A stretch of 13,597 nucleotides of DNA from Candidatus Galligastranaerophilus intestinigallinarum (lineage in GTDB: Bacteria > Cyanobacteriota > Vampirovibrionia > Gastranaerophilales > Gastranaerophilaceae), in contig DVKW01000068.1 of assembly GCA_018715855.1 (NCBI GenBank), forward strand, positions 1 to 13,597, given 5' to 3'. A program made the position numbers and the translations under genes. The notes below the pieces were generated by a model. That model did not search any database. It was not told where the DNA came from and was given only the letters and a program-made list of their open reading frames with translations. Of this stretch, positions 6,148 through 12,681 are shown in pieces; the first letter of the stretch is position 1, and every line of letters begins with the position of its first letter.

Positions 6148-7170
6148 ATGAAAAAAGACATTAACTGGAAGGATCTCGGGTTTCAATATATAAAAACAGA
6201 TTACAGGTTTTTATCCGAATTTAAAAATGGCGCCTGGGATGAAGGCAAATTAATTGAAGATGAAAATGTTGTTTTAAATGAATCTGCAGGCGTTTTGCAA
6301 TATGCACAAACTTGCTTTGAGGGTTTAAAAGCATATACAACGGTTGATAACAAAATTGTAACCTTTAGGCCCGATATGAACGCTCAAAGAATGATGGATT
6401 CATGCTCATATCTTGAAATGCCAGTTTTTGAAAAAGAAAAATTTATAGAAGCCGTAAGAAAAACGGTTAAAGCAAATGAAGCTTATGTTCCCCCTTATGG
6501 GTTCGGTGCTTCACTTTATATAAGACCATATATGTTTGGTTCAAATGCGGTTATTGGCGTAAAACCCGCTGATGAATATCAATTCAGAATTTTTACAACT
6601 CCTGTAGGCCCATATTTTAAAAGCGGCGCTAAACCAATTGTAATAAGAATTTCAGATTTTGATAGAGCAGCCCCAAAAGGAACCGGCCATATTAAAGCAG
6701 GCTTAAACTATGCAATGAGCCTTCATGCTATTGTTGATGCTCATAATAAAGGCTTTGCGGAAAATATGTATCTTGATTCTGCAACAAGAACAAAAGTGGA
6801 AGAAACAGGCGGTGCTAACTTTATTTTTGTTGATAAAAATAATACTATTGTTACTCCAAAATCAAACAGCATATTACCATCCATTACAAGACGTTCTTTA
6901 ATGTATGTGGCAGAACATTACTTAGGCTTAAAAACAGAAGAAAGAGAAGTTTATCTTGATGAACTTTCAAACTTTAAAGAATGCGCCCTAACAGGAACTG
7001 CCGCTGTTTTATCCCCTGTGGGTATAATTAATGACCATGGAAAAGAAATCAAATTGCCATCAGGCATGGATGATATGGGCGAAATTACAAAGAAATTATA
7101 TGAAACATTAATCGGCATTCAATTGGGAACAATTGAAGCGCCCGATGGTTGGATTTATGAAATAAAATAA
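6148..7170 (+). CDS. ilvE: Branched-chain amino acid aminotransferase
   Basis: This is a 340-residue fold-type IV PLP enzyme. It transfers the amino group between Glu/2-oxoglutarate and the oxo acids of Leu, Ile and Val, the last step of their synthesis and the first of their breakdown, in the cytoplasm. Visible motifs are F-E-G-L-K-A-Y (57-63), F-R-P-D (73-76), L-Y-I-R-P (123-127), G-T-G-H-I-K183-A-G-L-N-Y-A with the PLP-binding Lys, E-E219-T-G-G-A-N for the PLP ring, and C-A-L-T-G-T-A-A-V-L-S-P (279-290). The length equals that of the Firmicute-type 340-residue enzymes. The ATG at 6148 is the start because GGAGAAA stands seven bases upstream. A longer in-frame opening to TTG 6088 would begin inside the -35 box and is rejected. 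The gene is a single transcription unit ending at a strong terminator. Confidence in the function is high. Confidence 0.95.
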   Translation: MKKDINWKDLGFQYIKTDYRFLSEFKNGAWDEGKLIEDENVVLNESAGVLQYAQTCFEGLKAYTTVDNKIVTFRPDMNAQRMMDSCSYLEMPVFEKEKFIEAVRKTVKANEAYVPPYGFGASLYIRPYMFGSNAVIGVKPADEYQFRIFTTPVGPYFKSGAKPIVIRISDFDRAAPKGTGHIKAGLNYAMSLHAIVDAHNKGFAENMYLDSATRTKVEETGGANFIFVDKNNTIVTPKSNSILPSITRRSLMYVAEHYLGLKTEEREVYLDELSNFKECALTGTAAVLSPVGIINDHGKEIKLPSGMDDMGEITKKLYETLIGIQLGTIEAPDGWIYEIK

Positions 7171-7177
7171 GAATTAA

Positions 7178-7200
7178 AAAGCCCCTTTTTTAGGGGCTTT
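7178..7200. terminator. Bidirectional rho-independent terminator between ilvE and the DUF475 gene
   Basis: AAAGCCCCT (7178-7186) and AGGGGCTTT (7192-7200) form a perfect 9-bp stem with a loop of five T's. T-rich tracts follow on both strands: TTTAATTTTATT on plus, and TTTTTAATTC on minus. It lies between two convergent stop codons (7170 and 7205) and can end both transcripts. Confidence 0.88.
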
Positions 7201-7204
7201 AATT

Positions 7205-8251
7205 TTATTCAATTCTTGCAACGTATTTATCGGGGTTTTTCTTATTTTCAATTAAAGATGAAATAAATGAACCGCCAACTAATATTAAACCTATTGAACC
7301 TGTTATAACTTCGCTTATTTCTTTAAAAATTGAAATAAACATAATTATAGCTAAAGACATTATTGCAAAATGTGCGCCCGAAACAAGGTAGATATATTGG
7401 TTTAAGGTTTTTCTTTCAACAAAAAGCAAGGTTAAACTTCTTACAAACATTGCCCCTATTGCTAAGCCTATACATATAACAACAATATCTTTGCTTATTG
7501 CAAAACTTCCTAAAACGCCATCTAAGCTAAATGAAGCATCTAAAATTTCTAAATATAAAAACATCATAAAGCCGCCTGTTGCAACGCCTTTAACCATAGA
7601 TGCCTGCTGCTTTTTTTCCATAAAGTTGCATAGGCCATGGATAATTTCATAGCTTAAAACGCCTGAAACACCTGCTATTGTAACTTGGTTTTTGATATCA
7701 GGGGGCAAAATGAAATAAATTCCAAAAATTATAAGCAGACAAATTATAGGTGATGCAAATTTAAAATTAATTTTTTGCATAATTGTTTCAATGCCATAAA
7801 GCCATTTATGTTCGTTTGTTTTTCCTATGAAATAAGACAAACCCACCATCATCAAAAAGCTTCCGCCAAATGAAACTAAAGGAGCGTGCGCTAAGTGCAG
7901 ATAGTGAGTATATTGGGTTACATCTTCAAGCGCCATATGAATTGTTTTTAATAAACTTAAATTTGAAAATATTGAAACAATTATAACGGGCAACAAAAAC
8001 CTGACACCAAAAACCGCAATTATAATACCCCAAGTTAAAAACCTGTGCTGCCATTTTGGGGTCATTTTATCTAAGATAACGGCATTTACAACGGCATTAT
8101 CAAAAGATAAGGTAACTTCTAATATACTTAAAAAGAAAACAACAAATAATGTTTTAAATTCGCTGCCTGCTTCAATGTGTGCGGCCCAAAACCAAGCGCC
8201 GACAAGGCCCAGTATTGTTACTATAATAGATTCTCTAAAGTGCTTAAACAT
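7205..8251 (-). CDS. DUF475 / TerC-superfamily integral membrane protein
   Basis: This 348-residue protein has about nine hydrophobic helices. The TerC superfamily signature is seen twice, once in each half: L-E45-V-T-L-S-F-D51-N-A-V, and L-E235-I-L-D-A-S-F-S-L-D244-G-V. These acidic residues lie within membrane helices, as expected for an ion-binding site. TerC relatives are tied to tellurite resistance and, in some bacteria, to Mn2+ export or metal loading of secreted enzymes. The function of the DUF475 branch is not established. Its ATG lies inside the last codons of the upstream sugar porter gene (8-base overlap, GGAAATGTTTAA), with AAAAGG just before, so translation is probably coupled. 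Transcription ends at the hairpin shared with ilvE. The family is clear; a metal-related role is inference. Confidence 0.85.
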   Translation of the reverse strand: MFKHFRESIIVTILGLVGAWFWAAHIEAGSEFKTLFVVFFLSILEVTLSFDNAVVNAVILDKMTPKWQHRFLTWGIIIAVFGVRFLLPVIIVSIFSNLSLLKTIHMALEDVTQYTHYLHLAHAPLVSFGGSFLMMVGLSYFIGKTNEHKWLYGIETIMQKINFKFASPIICLLIIFGIYFILPPDIKNQVTIAGVSGVLSYEIIHGLCNFMEKKQQASMVKGVATGGFMMFLYLEILDASFSLDGVLGSFAISKDIVVICIGLAIGAMFVRSLTLLFVERKTLNQYIYLVSGAHFAIMSLAIIMFISIFKEISEVITGSIGLILVGGSFISSLIENKKNPDKYVARIE

Positions 8252-9581
8252 TTCCTTTTATCCAGTTTCTTTCAATTTCTTCTAAGCTTTTACCTTTTGT
8301 TTCAGGAATTACAAAGCGCACAAAAATTATACTAATAAATGAGATAACAGCAAATAGCATAAATGTATTAAATTCGCCAAATGCCTTTAACATTGGTAAA
8401 AATGATAAAGAAACCATAAAATTAAATGCAAAGTTAGACATCATTGCTATACTCATCATAACCCCTCTTATTCTTAAAGGAGAAACTTCAGTTGATATAA
8501 CAAACATAATTGGCCCTAGTGAAAATGCAAAGAACATTATGTATAAAATTGTTGAAATTAATGCAAAATATTTTGAATATTCGCCTAAAAATTCGATATT
8601 GCTGAATGAAAGCGCAAGCAAAATTAAGCATAAGCCAACGCCTGTTAAACCAACATATAATAAAGGCTTTCTGCCAACTCTATCTGTAAGATAAATTGCA
8701 ACAAATGTCATTAAAAAGTTTACAATGCCAATGCCTGTTGTTGCATAAATTGCGCCCAAGTTATCGCTAAAACCTGCTTGTTTTAAAATTGTGGGGGCAT
8801 AATAAATTATTGTGTTTATGCCTGACCATTGCTGAATAAACATGCACCCTAAACAAATAATTAAAGGCAATAACATCCATTTTTCAAATTTGAATTTTTC
8901 TTTTTTGTTTTCTTTATAAACCAAAGATTTAATTTCTTCCACTTCTTTTTTAGAATCAATTTCAGGCTGCAGACGTTTTAAAACATTTTCAGCTTCATCG
9001 AACCTGCCTTTTAAAACATACCACCTTGGGGTGTCCGGCATGAAATAAATTCCAAGAGCAAGAACAATTGCAGGAACAACACCAATAAATAACATTAATC
9101 TCCAGCTTTCAAAAAATTGTGCTGATAGTGCATTTGTAAGGTATGAAAACAAAATGCCCATAGTAATTGCCAATTGAAATAGTGAAACAAGCGCACCTCT
9201 TATTTTTTCAGGTGAAATTTCAGATAAATATAAAGGGGCGCAAAAATTAATTATACCTATTGCAAACCCGACAATAAACCTTGAAATCATTAATGTTTGA
9301 ATATTTGGAGCAATTGCACATAAAATTGAACCTATAAAAAATATTAAAGCGGTTACAAAAATAACTTTTTTTCTTCCAAAAATATCTGCAAATCTGCCAT
9401 TTAAAACAGCGCCCAATGCAGCCCCTATTAAAACGGTTGAAACAAGAAGCCCCTGCATAAATTCACTTAGTTCCCATTCACCATTTATATATAATAGAGC
9501 ACCTGAAATAACCCCTGTATCAAAGCCTGAAAGTAAGCCGCCAAGTGCCACAAAAAATGCAACCAAATATAACATTTTCAT
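8244..9581 (-). CDS. MFS sugar porter (sugar:H+ symporter-type)
   Basis: This 445-residue, 12-helix transporter belongs to the sugar porter family (XylE, GalP, AraE, GLUT). Diagnostic motifs appear in order: F-D21-T-G-V-I-S-G-A in helix 1, G-R-F-A-D-I-F-G-R-K (62-71), R101 and P-L-Y-L-S-E121 in helix 4, S-W-R (159-161), P-D-T-P-R-W (182-187), Q-Q-W-S-G-I-N (250-256) in helix 7, D-R-V-G-R-K (300-305), and P-E-T-K-G-K-S-L-E-E-I-E (426-437). D21 and R101 align with the Asp/Arg pair used for proton coupling in XylE, so H+ symport is likely. One oddity is that the helix-10 motif usually reading G-P-x-x-W has Phe at that place (GPIMF, F360), which changes the floor of the sugar pocket. The substrate cannot be assigned. 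The start is supported by AAGGA eight bases before the ATG. It is the first gene of a two-gene operon with the DUF475 gene. Confidence 0.9.
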   Translation of the reverse strand: MKMLYLVAFFVALGGLLSGFDTGVISGALLYINGEWELSEFMQGLLVSTVLIGAALGAVLNGRFADIFGRKKVIFVTALIFFIGSILCAIAPNIQTLMISRFIVGFAIGIINFCAPLYLSEISPEKIRGALVSLFQLAITMGILFSYLTNALSAQFFESWRLMLFIGVVPAIVLALGIYFMPDTPRWYVLKGRFDEAENVLKRLQPEIDSKKEVEEIKSLVYKENKKEKFKFEKWMLLPLIICLGCMFIQQWSGINTIIYYAPTILKQAGFSDNLGAIYATTGIGIVNFLMTFVAIYLTDRVGRKPLLYVGLTGVGLCLILLALSFSNIEFLGEYSKYFALISTILYIMFFAFSLGPIMFVISTEVSPLRIRGVMMSIAMMSNFAFNFMVSLSFLPMLKAFGEFNTFMLFAVISFISIIFVRFVIPETKGKSLEEIERNWIKGNV

Positions 9582-9622
9582 ATTTAATTTCCTTAAAAAT
9601 ACTAATTCAACACCATATTCTT

Positions 9623-9651
9623 ATTTTAAGGCTCTATTTAAAAAAACTCAA
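9623..9651 (-). promoter_or_regulatory. Promoter of the sugar porter - DUF475 operon
   Basis: The minus strand reads TTGAGT (9651-9646), a 17-base spacer and TAAAAT (9628-9623). The predicted start near 9616 gives a leader of about 35 bases. It lies in the 88-base gap after the methyltransferase stop codon, so the operon need not depend on read-through. Confidence 0.55.
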
Positions 9652-9669
9652 TAGTAAAAAAGTTCTATA

Positions 9670-10419
9670 TTATGAGGCAGCTTTCCAAACTAAATGCGGT
9701 TCAAAACCTATCCAGCGGGTATAATCCGTATATTCAACTTCTTCAAAACCAAGTGAAGATAATTCTCTGTCAAATTTTATGGCGTCTTGGTCGAATGCGC
9801 CTATAATCAAAAGGGAATCATCATCCATTTTGCTTTTTAATTTTTCAAGAATTTTTGCTTTATCTTCACTTTTTAAATACGGCCAAAAATTTCTTGCCAT
9901 AATAACTTTTGGGCCTTTTTTAACCTTATCAAGCCCATCTATTATATCTTCCGTTTTAAAATTCACACAATTTTTTGTTTTATTGTTTGGTTCAATCGTG
10001 TCTGAAGTCAGCATATTAAAATATTTATCCCATTTGTTTCTTGTAGCCCTTCTCATGGAATCAAACTCGGTGTTTGTTAGGGTGTAGTGTGCCTTTTTTG
10101 CTTCTTTAATTATTTCATCGTCATAATCTGAAGCCATAATGGGAAAAAATTTATTGGGGTTTAAGCATTCATTTTTTATTGATGCTGTTAGCGAATATGG
10201 TTCTGAACCGTCAGAACATGCAAAAGAATATACATCAACTTTTTTTGAATCTCTAAAATAGCTTTCTAAAAAGTTTGCTAAATCAATCCAGTTAATATCT
10301 TGCCTGAACATAACGGTTGTGTTTCTGTGAATAATGCTGCCGCTTTCATCTCTTACCGTTCTGTTGTTTGAGGTGAATGCGGGGCTCATTTGAAAATATT
10401 TTATCGGGGAAATATTCAT
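9670..10419 (-). CDS. CheR-like SAM-dependent methyltransferase, stand-alone
   Basis: This 249-residue protein shows the catalytic core of CheR-type methyltransferases: N33-T-T-V-M-F-R (CheR N-x-T-x-F-F-R), F-A-C-S-D-G-S-E-P-Y-S-L (66-77, the SAM loop, usually A-x-C-S-T-G-E-E-P-Y-S), A-S-D-Y-D (96-100, binding the SAM ribose), and M-A-R-N-F-W-P-Y-L (174-182, usually C-R-N-V-L-I-Y-F). CheR methylates glutamates of chemoreceptors using S-adenosylmethionine. Here the usual N-terminal helical CheR domain is replaced by a 30-residue polar tail with P13-A-F-T-S-N, and no chemotaxis gene is nearby, so another target is likely. Methionine 11 is an alternative start. Neither start has a clear Shine-Dalgarno sequence, and I kept the first because the tail resembles that of the membrane protein at 4478-5854. 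Confidence 0.78.
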   Translation of the reverse strand: MNISPIKYFQMSPAFTSNNRTVRDESGSIIHRNTTVMFRQDINWIDLANFLESYFRDSKKVDVYSFACSDGSEPYSLTASIKNECLNPNKFFPIMASDYDDEIIKEAKKAHYTLTNTEFDSMRRATRNKWDKYFNMLTSDTIEPNNKTKNCVNFKTEDIIDGLDKVKKGPKVIMARNFWPYLKSEDKAKILEKLKSKMDDDSLLIIGAFDQDAIKFDRELSSLGFEEVEYTDYTRWIGFEPHLVWKAAS

Positions 10420-10474
10420 AACAAAATTATGAAAACAAAAGGCAAAATAAAATTGCTTATTGTAAAATTAAAAA

Positions 10475-11158
10475 ATGGAAGATATCAGAAAAAAATTGTT
10501 TGAACTAAGCGATGAAAAATATAAAAAATTTTCATTGTCCTTGCTGCCTGAAACCAACAATTTAATTGGCGTTCGCTTGCCTGTTTTAAGAAAACTTGCA
10601 AAAGAAATTGTAAAATGTGATTATAAAAAATTTTTAAATTCCAAATCGGAATTTTTTGAAGAAACAATGCTAAAGGGCATGGTGATTGGGGCATTGGGCA
10701 AAAATGCAACTGTTGAACTTGTTGAAGCCCACCTAAAAGAAATTACAAATTGGTCTTTGTGTGATTCTTTTGTTTCAAGTTTAAAATTTATAAATAAAAA
10801 TAAGCCCTTTTATTTTTCATTCATTCAAAAATATTTTTCTTCAAAAAAAGAATTTGAAATAAGATTTTTGCTTGTTGTTTTATTAAATTATTTTGTTTGT
10901 GAAGAATATATAGATGAAATTTTTAATATTTTAGAAAAAGTTTATCTGAAAGATTACTATGCCAAAATGGCTGCTGCTTGGCTTATTTCAATTTGTTATG
11001 TTAAGTTTGGAGAAAAAACTCTTGAATTTTTAATAAACACAAAAATTGATTTTGAAACCTTTAATATGGCAATACAAAAAATAATTGAATCAAAAAGAGT
11101 TTCAAAAGATGAAAAAATAGCCTTAAAAAAACTTAAAAAAACCCAAATTAAATGCTAA
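10475..11158 (+). CDS. AlkD-like DNA alkylation repair protein (HEAT-repeat DNA glycosylase)
   Basis: This 227-residue all-helical protein matches the DNA alkylation repair family. Family marks are I-G-V-R-L-P-V-L-R-K-L-A-K-E (31-44), F-E-E-T-M-L-K-G (61-68), N-W93-S-L-C-D97, R130-F, and Y-Y-A-K-M-A-A-A-W169-L-I-S-x-C-Y-V-K-F, ending with F-N-M-A-I-Q-K-I-x-E-S. W93, D97, R130 and W169 appear to correspond to the Trp, catalytic Asp, Arg and Trp that AlkD uses to excise N3-methyladenine and N7-methylguanine. It acts on DNA in the cytoplasm and is likely to be active. The start ATG has no Shine-Dalgarno sequence, and a -10-like TAAAAT (10463-10468) ends only seven bases upstream, so the message may be leaderless. 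It stands head to head with the methyltransferase gene (55-base gap). Confidence 0.87.
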   Translation: MEDIRKKLFELSDEKYKKFSLSLLPETNNLIGVRLPVLRKLAKEIVKCDYKKFLNSKSEFFEETMLKGMVIGALGKNATVELVEAHLKEITNWSLCDSFVSSLKFINKNKPFYFSFIQKYFSSKKEFEIRFLLVVLLNYFVCEEYIDEIFNILEKVYLKDYYAKMAAAWLISICYVKFGEKTLEFLINTKIDFETFNMAIQKIIESKRVSKDEKIALKKLKKTQIKC

Positions 11159-11184
11159 AACATCACTTTACAAAAAATATGTTC

Positions 11185-11212
11185 TTGTTAAAATGAAAGA
11201 ATAAAATACTAA
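11185..11212 (+). promoter_or_regulatory. Possible promoter of the rpmG-secE-nusG cluster
   Basis: TTGTTA (11185-11190), 16 bases, then TACTAA (11207-11212) is a fair sigma-70 match. A second -10 reading, TAAAAT (11210-11215), overlaps it with a 19-base spacer. It lies between the glycosylase stop codon and rpmG, but the hairpin at 11220-11243 follows at once, which makes the call uncertain. Confidence 0.35.
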
Positions 11213-11219
11213 AATGTTT

Positions 11220-11243
11220 AAAATGTCCTTAAAGGGGCATTTT
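11220..11243 (+). terminator. Rho-independent terminator downstream of the AlkD-like gene
   Basis: AAAATGTCC (11220-11228) pairs with GGGCATTTT (11235-11243) over nine positions including one G-U, with a six-base loop; further T's and AATTG follow. It lies 62 bases after the glycosylase stop codon and before the rpmG ribosome binding site. If the promoter at 11185-11212 is used, the hairpin would instead lie at the very 5' end of the rpmG message. Confidence 0.6.
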
Positions 11244-11281
11244 TAATTGCTAAGAAAATAACTAACAAAGGAGAAACCCAA

Positions 11282-11449
11282 ATGGGCATAAAAGGTAAAA
11301 ACGACAGAATGGTTGTTCTTGCTTGCGAAGATTGTAAAGAAAGAAACTATACAACAACAAAAAACAAGAAAACATTAAAAGAAAGAATGGAACTTAAAAA
11401 ATATTGTCCAAGATGCAACAGCCACACTGTTCACAAGGAAACAAAATAG
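11282..11449 (+). CDS. rpmG: 50S ribosomal protein L33
   Basis: This is a 55-residue protein of the usual L33 length. It has two C-x-x-C knuckles (C15-E-D-C18 and C42-P-R-C45), so it is the zinc-binding form. The motifs R-N-Y-T-T-T-K-N-K (21-29) and L-K-K-Y-C-P-R-C-N (38-46) are typical of L33, which sits near the E-site of the large subunit. A strong AAAGGAG site lies upstream of the ATG. Its place just before tRNA-Trp, secE and nusG is the classical bacterial order. Function is certain from motifs and context. Confidence 0.95.
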   Translation: MGIKGKNDRMVVLACEDCKERNYTTTKNKKTLKERMELKKYCPRCNSHTVHKETK

Positions 11450-11454
11450 TTTTA

Positions 11455-11493
11455 TTGCCTTTTTAGTTTGGGGAAACCAAATTAAAAAGGCAA
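11455..11493 (+). repeat. 17-bp hairpin between rpmG and tRNA-Trp
   Basis: TTGCCTTTTTAGTTTGG (11455-11471) pairs fully with CCAAATTAAAAAGGCAA (11477-11493), with one G-U pair and a GGAAA loop. It begins six bases after the rpmG stop and ends six bases before the tRNA. No T-run follows on the plus strand, so it is a poor terminator. A stable stem here could be an RNase III or tRNA-processing site, or could protect the rpmG message end. Confidence 0.7.
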
Positions 11494-11499
11494 GTATAT

Positions 11500-11572
11500 G
11501 CGTCCTTAGTTCAGTTGGTAGAACGTCGGTCTCCAAAACCGGATGTCGAGGGTTCGAGTCCTTCAGGGCGCG
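11500..11572 (+). tRNA. trnW: tRNA-Trp (anticodon CCA)
   Basis: The 73-base cloverleaf has an acceptor stem GCGTCCT / AGGGCGC (one G-U), a D arm GTTC...GAAC, an anticodon stem TCGGT / ACCGG around the loop CTCCAAA with anticodon CCA at 11533-11535, and a T arm GAGGG-TTCGAGT-CCTTC. The discriminator base is G, as expected for bacterial tRNA-Trp. The 3' CCA is not encoded and must be added. The tRNA lies inside the rpmG-secE transcript and must be cut out of it. Confidence 0.96.
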
Positions 11573-11596
11573 AATTTAAAACAAAGGAAACGTTTA

Positions 11597-11821
11597 ATGG
11601 CAAATAAAGAAAAAACAAAAGCAAATTCAACTTCATTTAAAGATGACCTAATCACATATTTTAAAGGTGTTAAAGCCGAATGGGGAAAGGTTACTTGGCC
11701 TGAAAAAAACCAAATTATTGTAGAAACGGGCATTGTTGTTTTTGTTGTTGCATTTTTCACCATTGTTGTTTACTTAATGGATATTATTTTCAAAGGTCTT
11801 TTGGGATTAATAGCCAAATAG
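11597..11821 (+). CDS. secE: Preprotein translocase subunit SecE
   Basis: This 74-residue protein has the length of the short single-span SecE found in most bacteria. A polar Lys-rich start is followed by the amphipathic helix and hinge signature F-K-G-V-K-A-E-W-G-K-V-T-W-P (22-35), then one membrane helix (about 43-67). SecE clamps SecY in the SecYEG channel of the cytoplasmic membrane. The ATG at 11597 with AAAGGAAA seven bases upstream is the start; the frame extends further back but only through the tRNA gene. nusG follows 22 bases later, the standard pairing. Confidence 0.95.
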   Translation: MANKEKTKANSTSFKDDLITYFKGVKAEWGKVTWPEKNQIIVETGIVVFVVAFFTIVVYLMDIIFKGLLGLIAK

Positions 11822-11843
11822 AGTTGTAAGAAAAAGGTAGATT

Positions 11844-12467
11844 ATGACTGAAAAAGAAAATAACCAACAAGAAAATGAAATTATGGAAGAAGCGATTCAG
11901 CCTGAAATTAAGGAAGAAAAATCCGAATTGAAGGAAAAAGCACCTAAAAAAAGATGGTATGTAGTTCACACATACTCAGGCCATGAAAACAAAGTTAAAG
12001 TAAATCTTGAAAAACGTATTGAATATATGAATATGGGTGAAAAAATCTTCAGAGTTGAAGTTCCGCAAAAAACAATCACCCAAGTTAAGGGCGGCAAAAA
12101 ATCCGAAAAAGAAGAAAAAATCTTCCCCGGATATGTTCTTGTTGAAATGATTATGGATGATGATTCTTGGTATGTTGTAAGGCATACAGCAGGCGTTACA
12201 AAATTTGTAGGTTCATCTAAAAAACCGATTCCTGCTAAAGACTCAGAAATTAAGAAAATTATCCACAGAGGTCAAAGCCAAGTTCAAAAAATTGAACTTG
12301 ATGTTAAAGTTGGCGATAAGGTCAGAATTATTTCAGGGCCTTTTGCAGAATTTATCGGCGATATTTCAGAAGTTTATCCTGATAAATCAAAATTAAGAGC
12401 TATGGTTTCAATCTTCGGCCGTGAAACCCCCGTTGAATTGGAATACAAGCAAATCCAAAAAGTGTAG
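11844..12467 (+). CDS. nusG: Transcription termination/antitermination factor NusG
   Basis: This is a 207-residue protein. An acidic Glu/Lys-rich tail (1-35) precedes the NGN domain (about 36-145), with K-K-R-W-Y-V-V-H-T-Y-S-G-H-E-N-K-V (35-51) and I-F-P-G-Y-V-L-V-E-M (93-102) which contact RNA polymerase. The KOW domain (about 155-207) carries G-D-K-V-R-I-I-S-G-P-F-A (157-168). NusG binds the clamp of RNA polymerase, affects pausing, and links the polymerase to Rho or to ribosomal protein S10. The N-terminal acidic tail is longer than in E. coli NusG (181 residues) but such tails are common elsewhere. The start has AAAAAGG upstream. An unusually long and GC-rich spacer (214 bases) separates it from rplK. 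Confidence 0.96.
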   Translation: MTEKENNQQENEIMEEAIQPEIKEEKSELKEKAPKKRWYVVHTYSGHENKVKVNLEKRIEYMNMGEKIFRVEVPQKTITQVKGGKKSEKEEKIFPGYVLVEMIMDDDSWYVVRHTAGVTKFVGSSKKPIPAKDSEIKKIIHRGQSQVQKIELDVKVGDKVRIISGPFAEFIGDISEVYPDKSKLRAMVSIFGRETPVELEYKQIQKV

Positions 12468-12600
12468 CGGATTTTGCGTAGCATGAAGCAAACGATAGTT
12501 TGCGAAATGCGCCAAAGTGAGCGAACGGCGAAGCGATTGAAACCTGAAAGGTTTCAAAAGCGAAACCAAAATATGGCAAAATTGCGCTAAACACTAAAAA
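12468..12600 (+). repeat. GC-rich hairpin cluster in the nusG-rplK spacer
   Basis: Bases 12481-12540 are 50% G+C, well above their neighbours. GCAT (12481-12484) and ATGC (12507-12510) enclose GCAAAC-GATA-GTTTGC (12488-12503), with GAA on both sides as a 3x3 internal loop suited to G-A pairs. A second hairpin, TTGAAACCT-GAA-AGGTTTCAA (12537-12557), is a perfect 9-bp stem. The word GCGAA occurs four times (12502, 12521, 12528, 12560), and CGCC/GGCG (12510-12530) can pair. No coding frame is evident. This could be an inserted dispersed repeat or a structured RNA in the operon. Confidence 0.6.
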
Positions 12601-12611
12601 CATTGTTAACC

Positions 12612-12664
12612 GTGGAAGGGCTAAATCATTTGTCATTTGATTTAATAATTGCCCGCTTGACCAC
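12612..12664 (+). promoter_or_regulatory. Probable ribosomal protein L1 binding site in the rplKA leader
   Basis: GTGG (12612-12615) pairs with CCAC (12661-12664) and GGGC (12618-12621) with GCCC (12651-12654). They are separated by an asymmetric loop of AA against GCTTGA, and the whole is capped by TAAATCA / TGATTTA (12622-12644). Two short helices joined by such a lopsided loop are the known form of L1 targets, and the 3' strand resembles, from memory, the L1 site of 23S rRNA (GCC, then CTTGA, then CCAC). It ends four bases before the rplK ribosome binding site, where L1 binding would block initiation. Confidence 0.6.
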
Positions 12665-12681
12665 AAGAAAAGGAGAAAATA

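Noticed and set aside
11543..11596. In-frame extension of secE back to 11543
   Set aside because: The extra 18 codons lie partly inside the tRNA-Trp gene; the ATG at 11597 with AAAGGAAA upstream gives a normal SecE.
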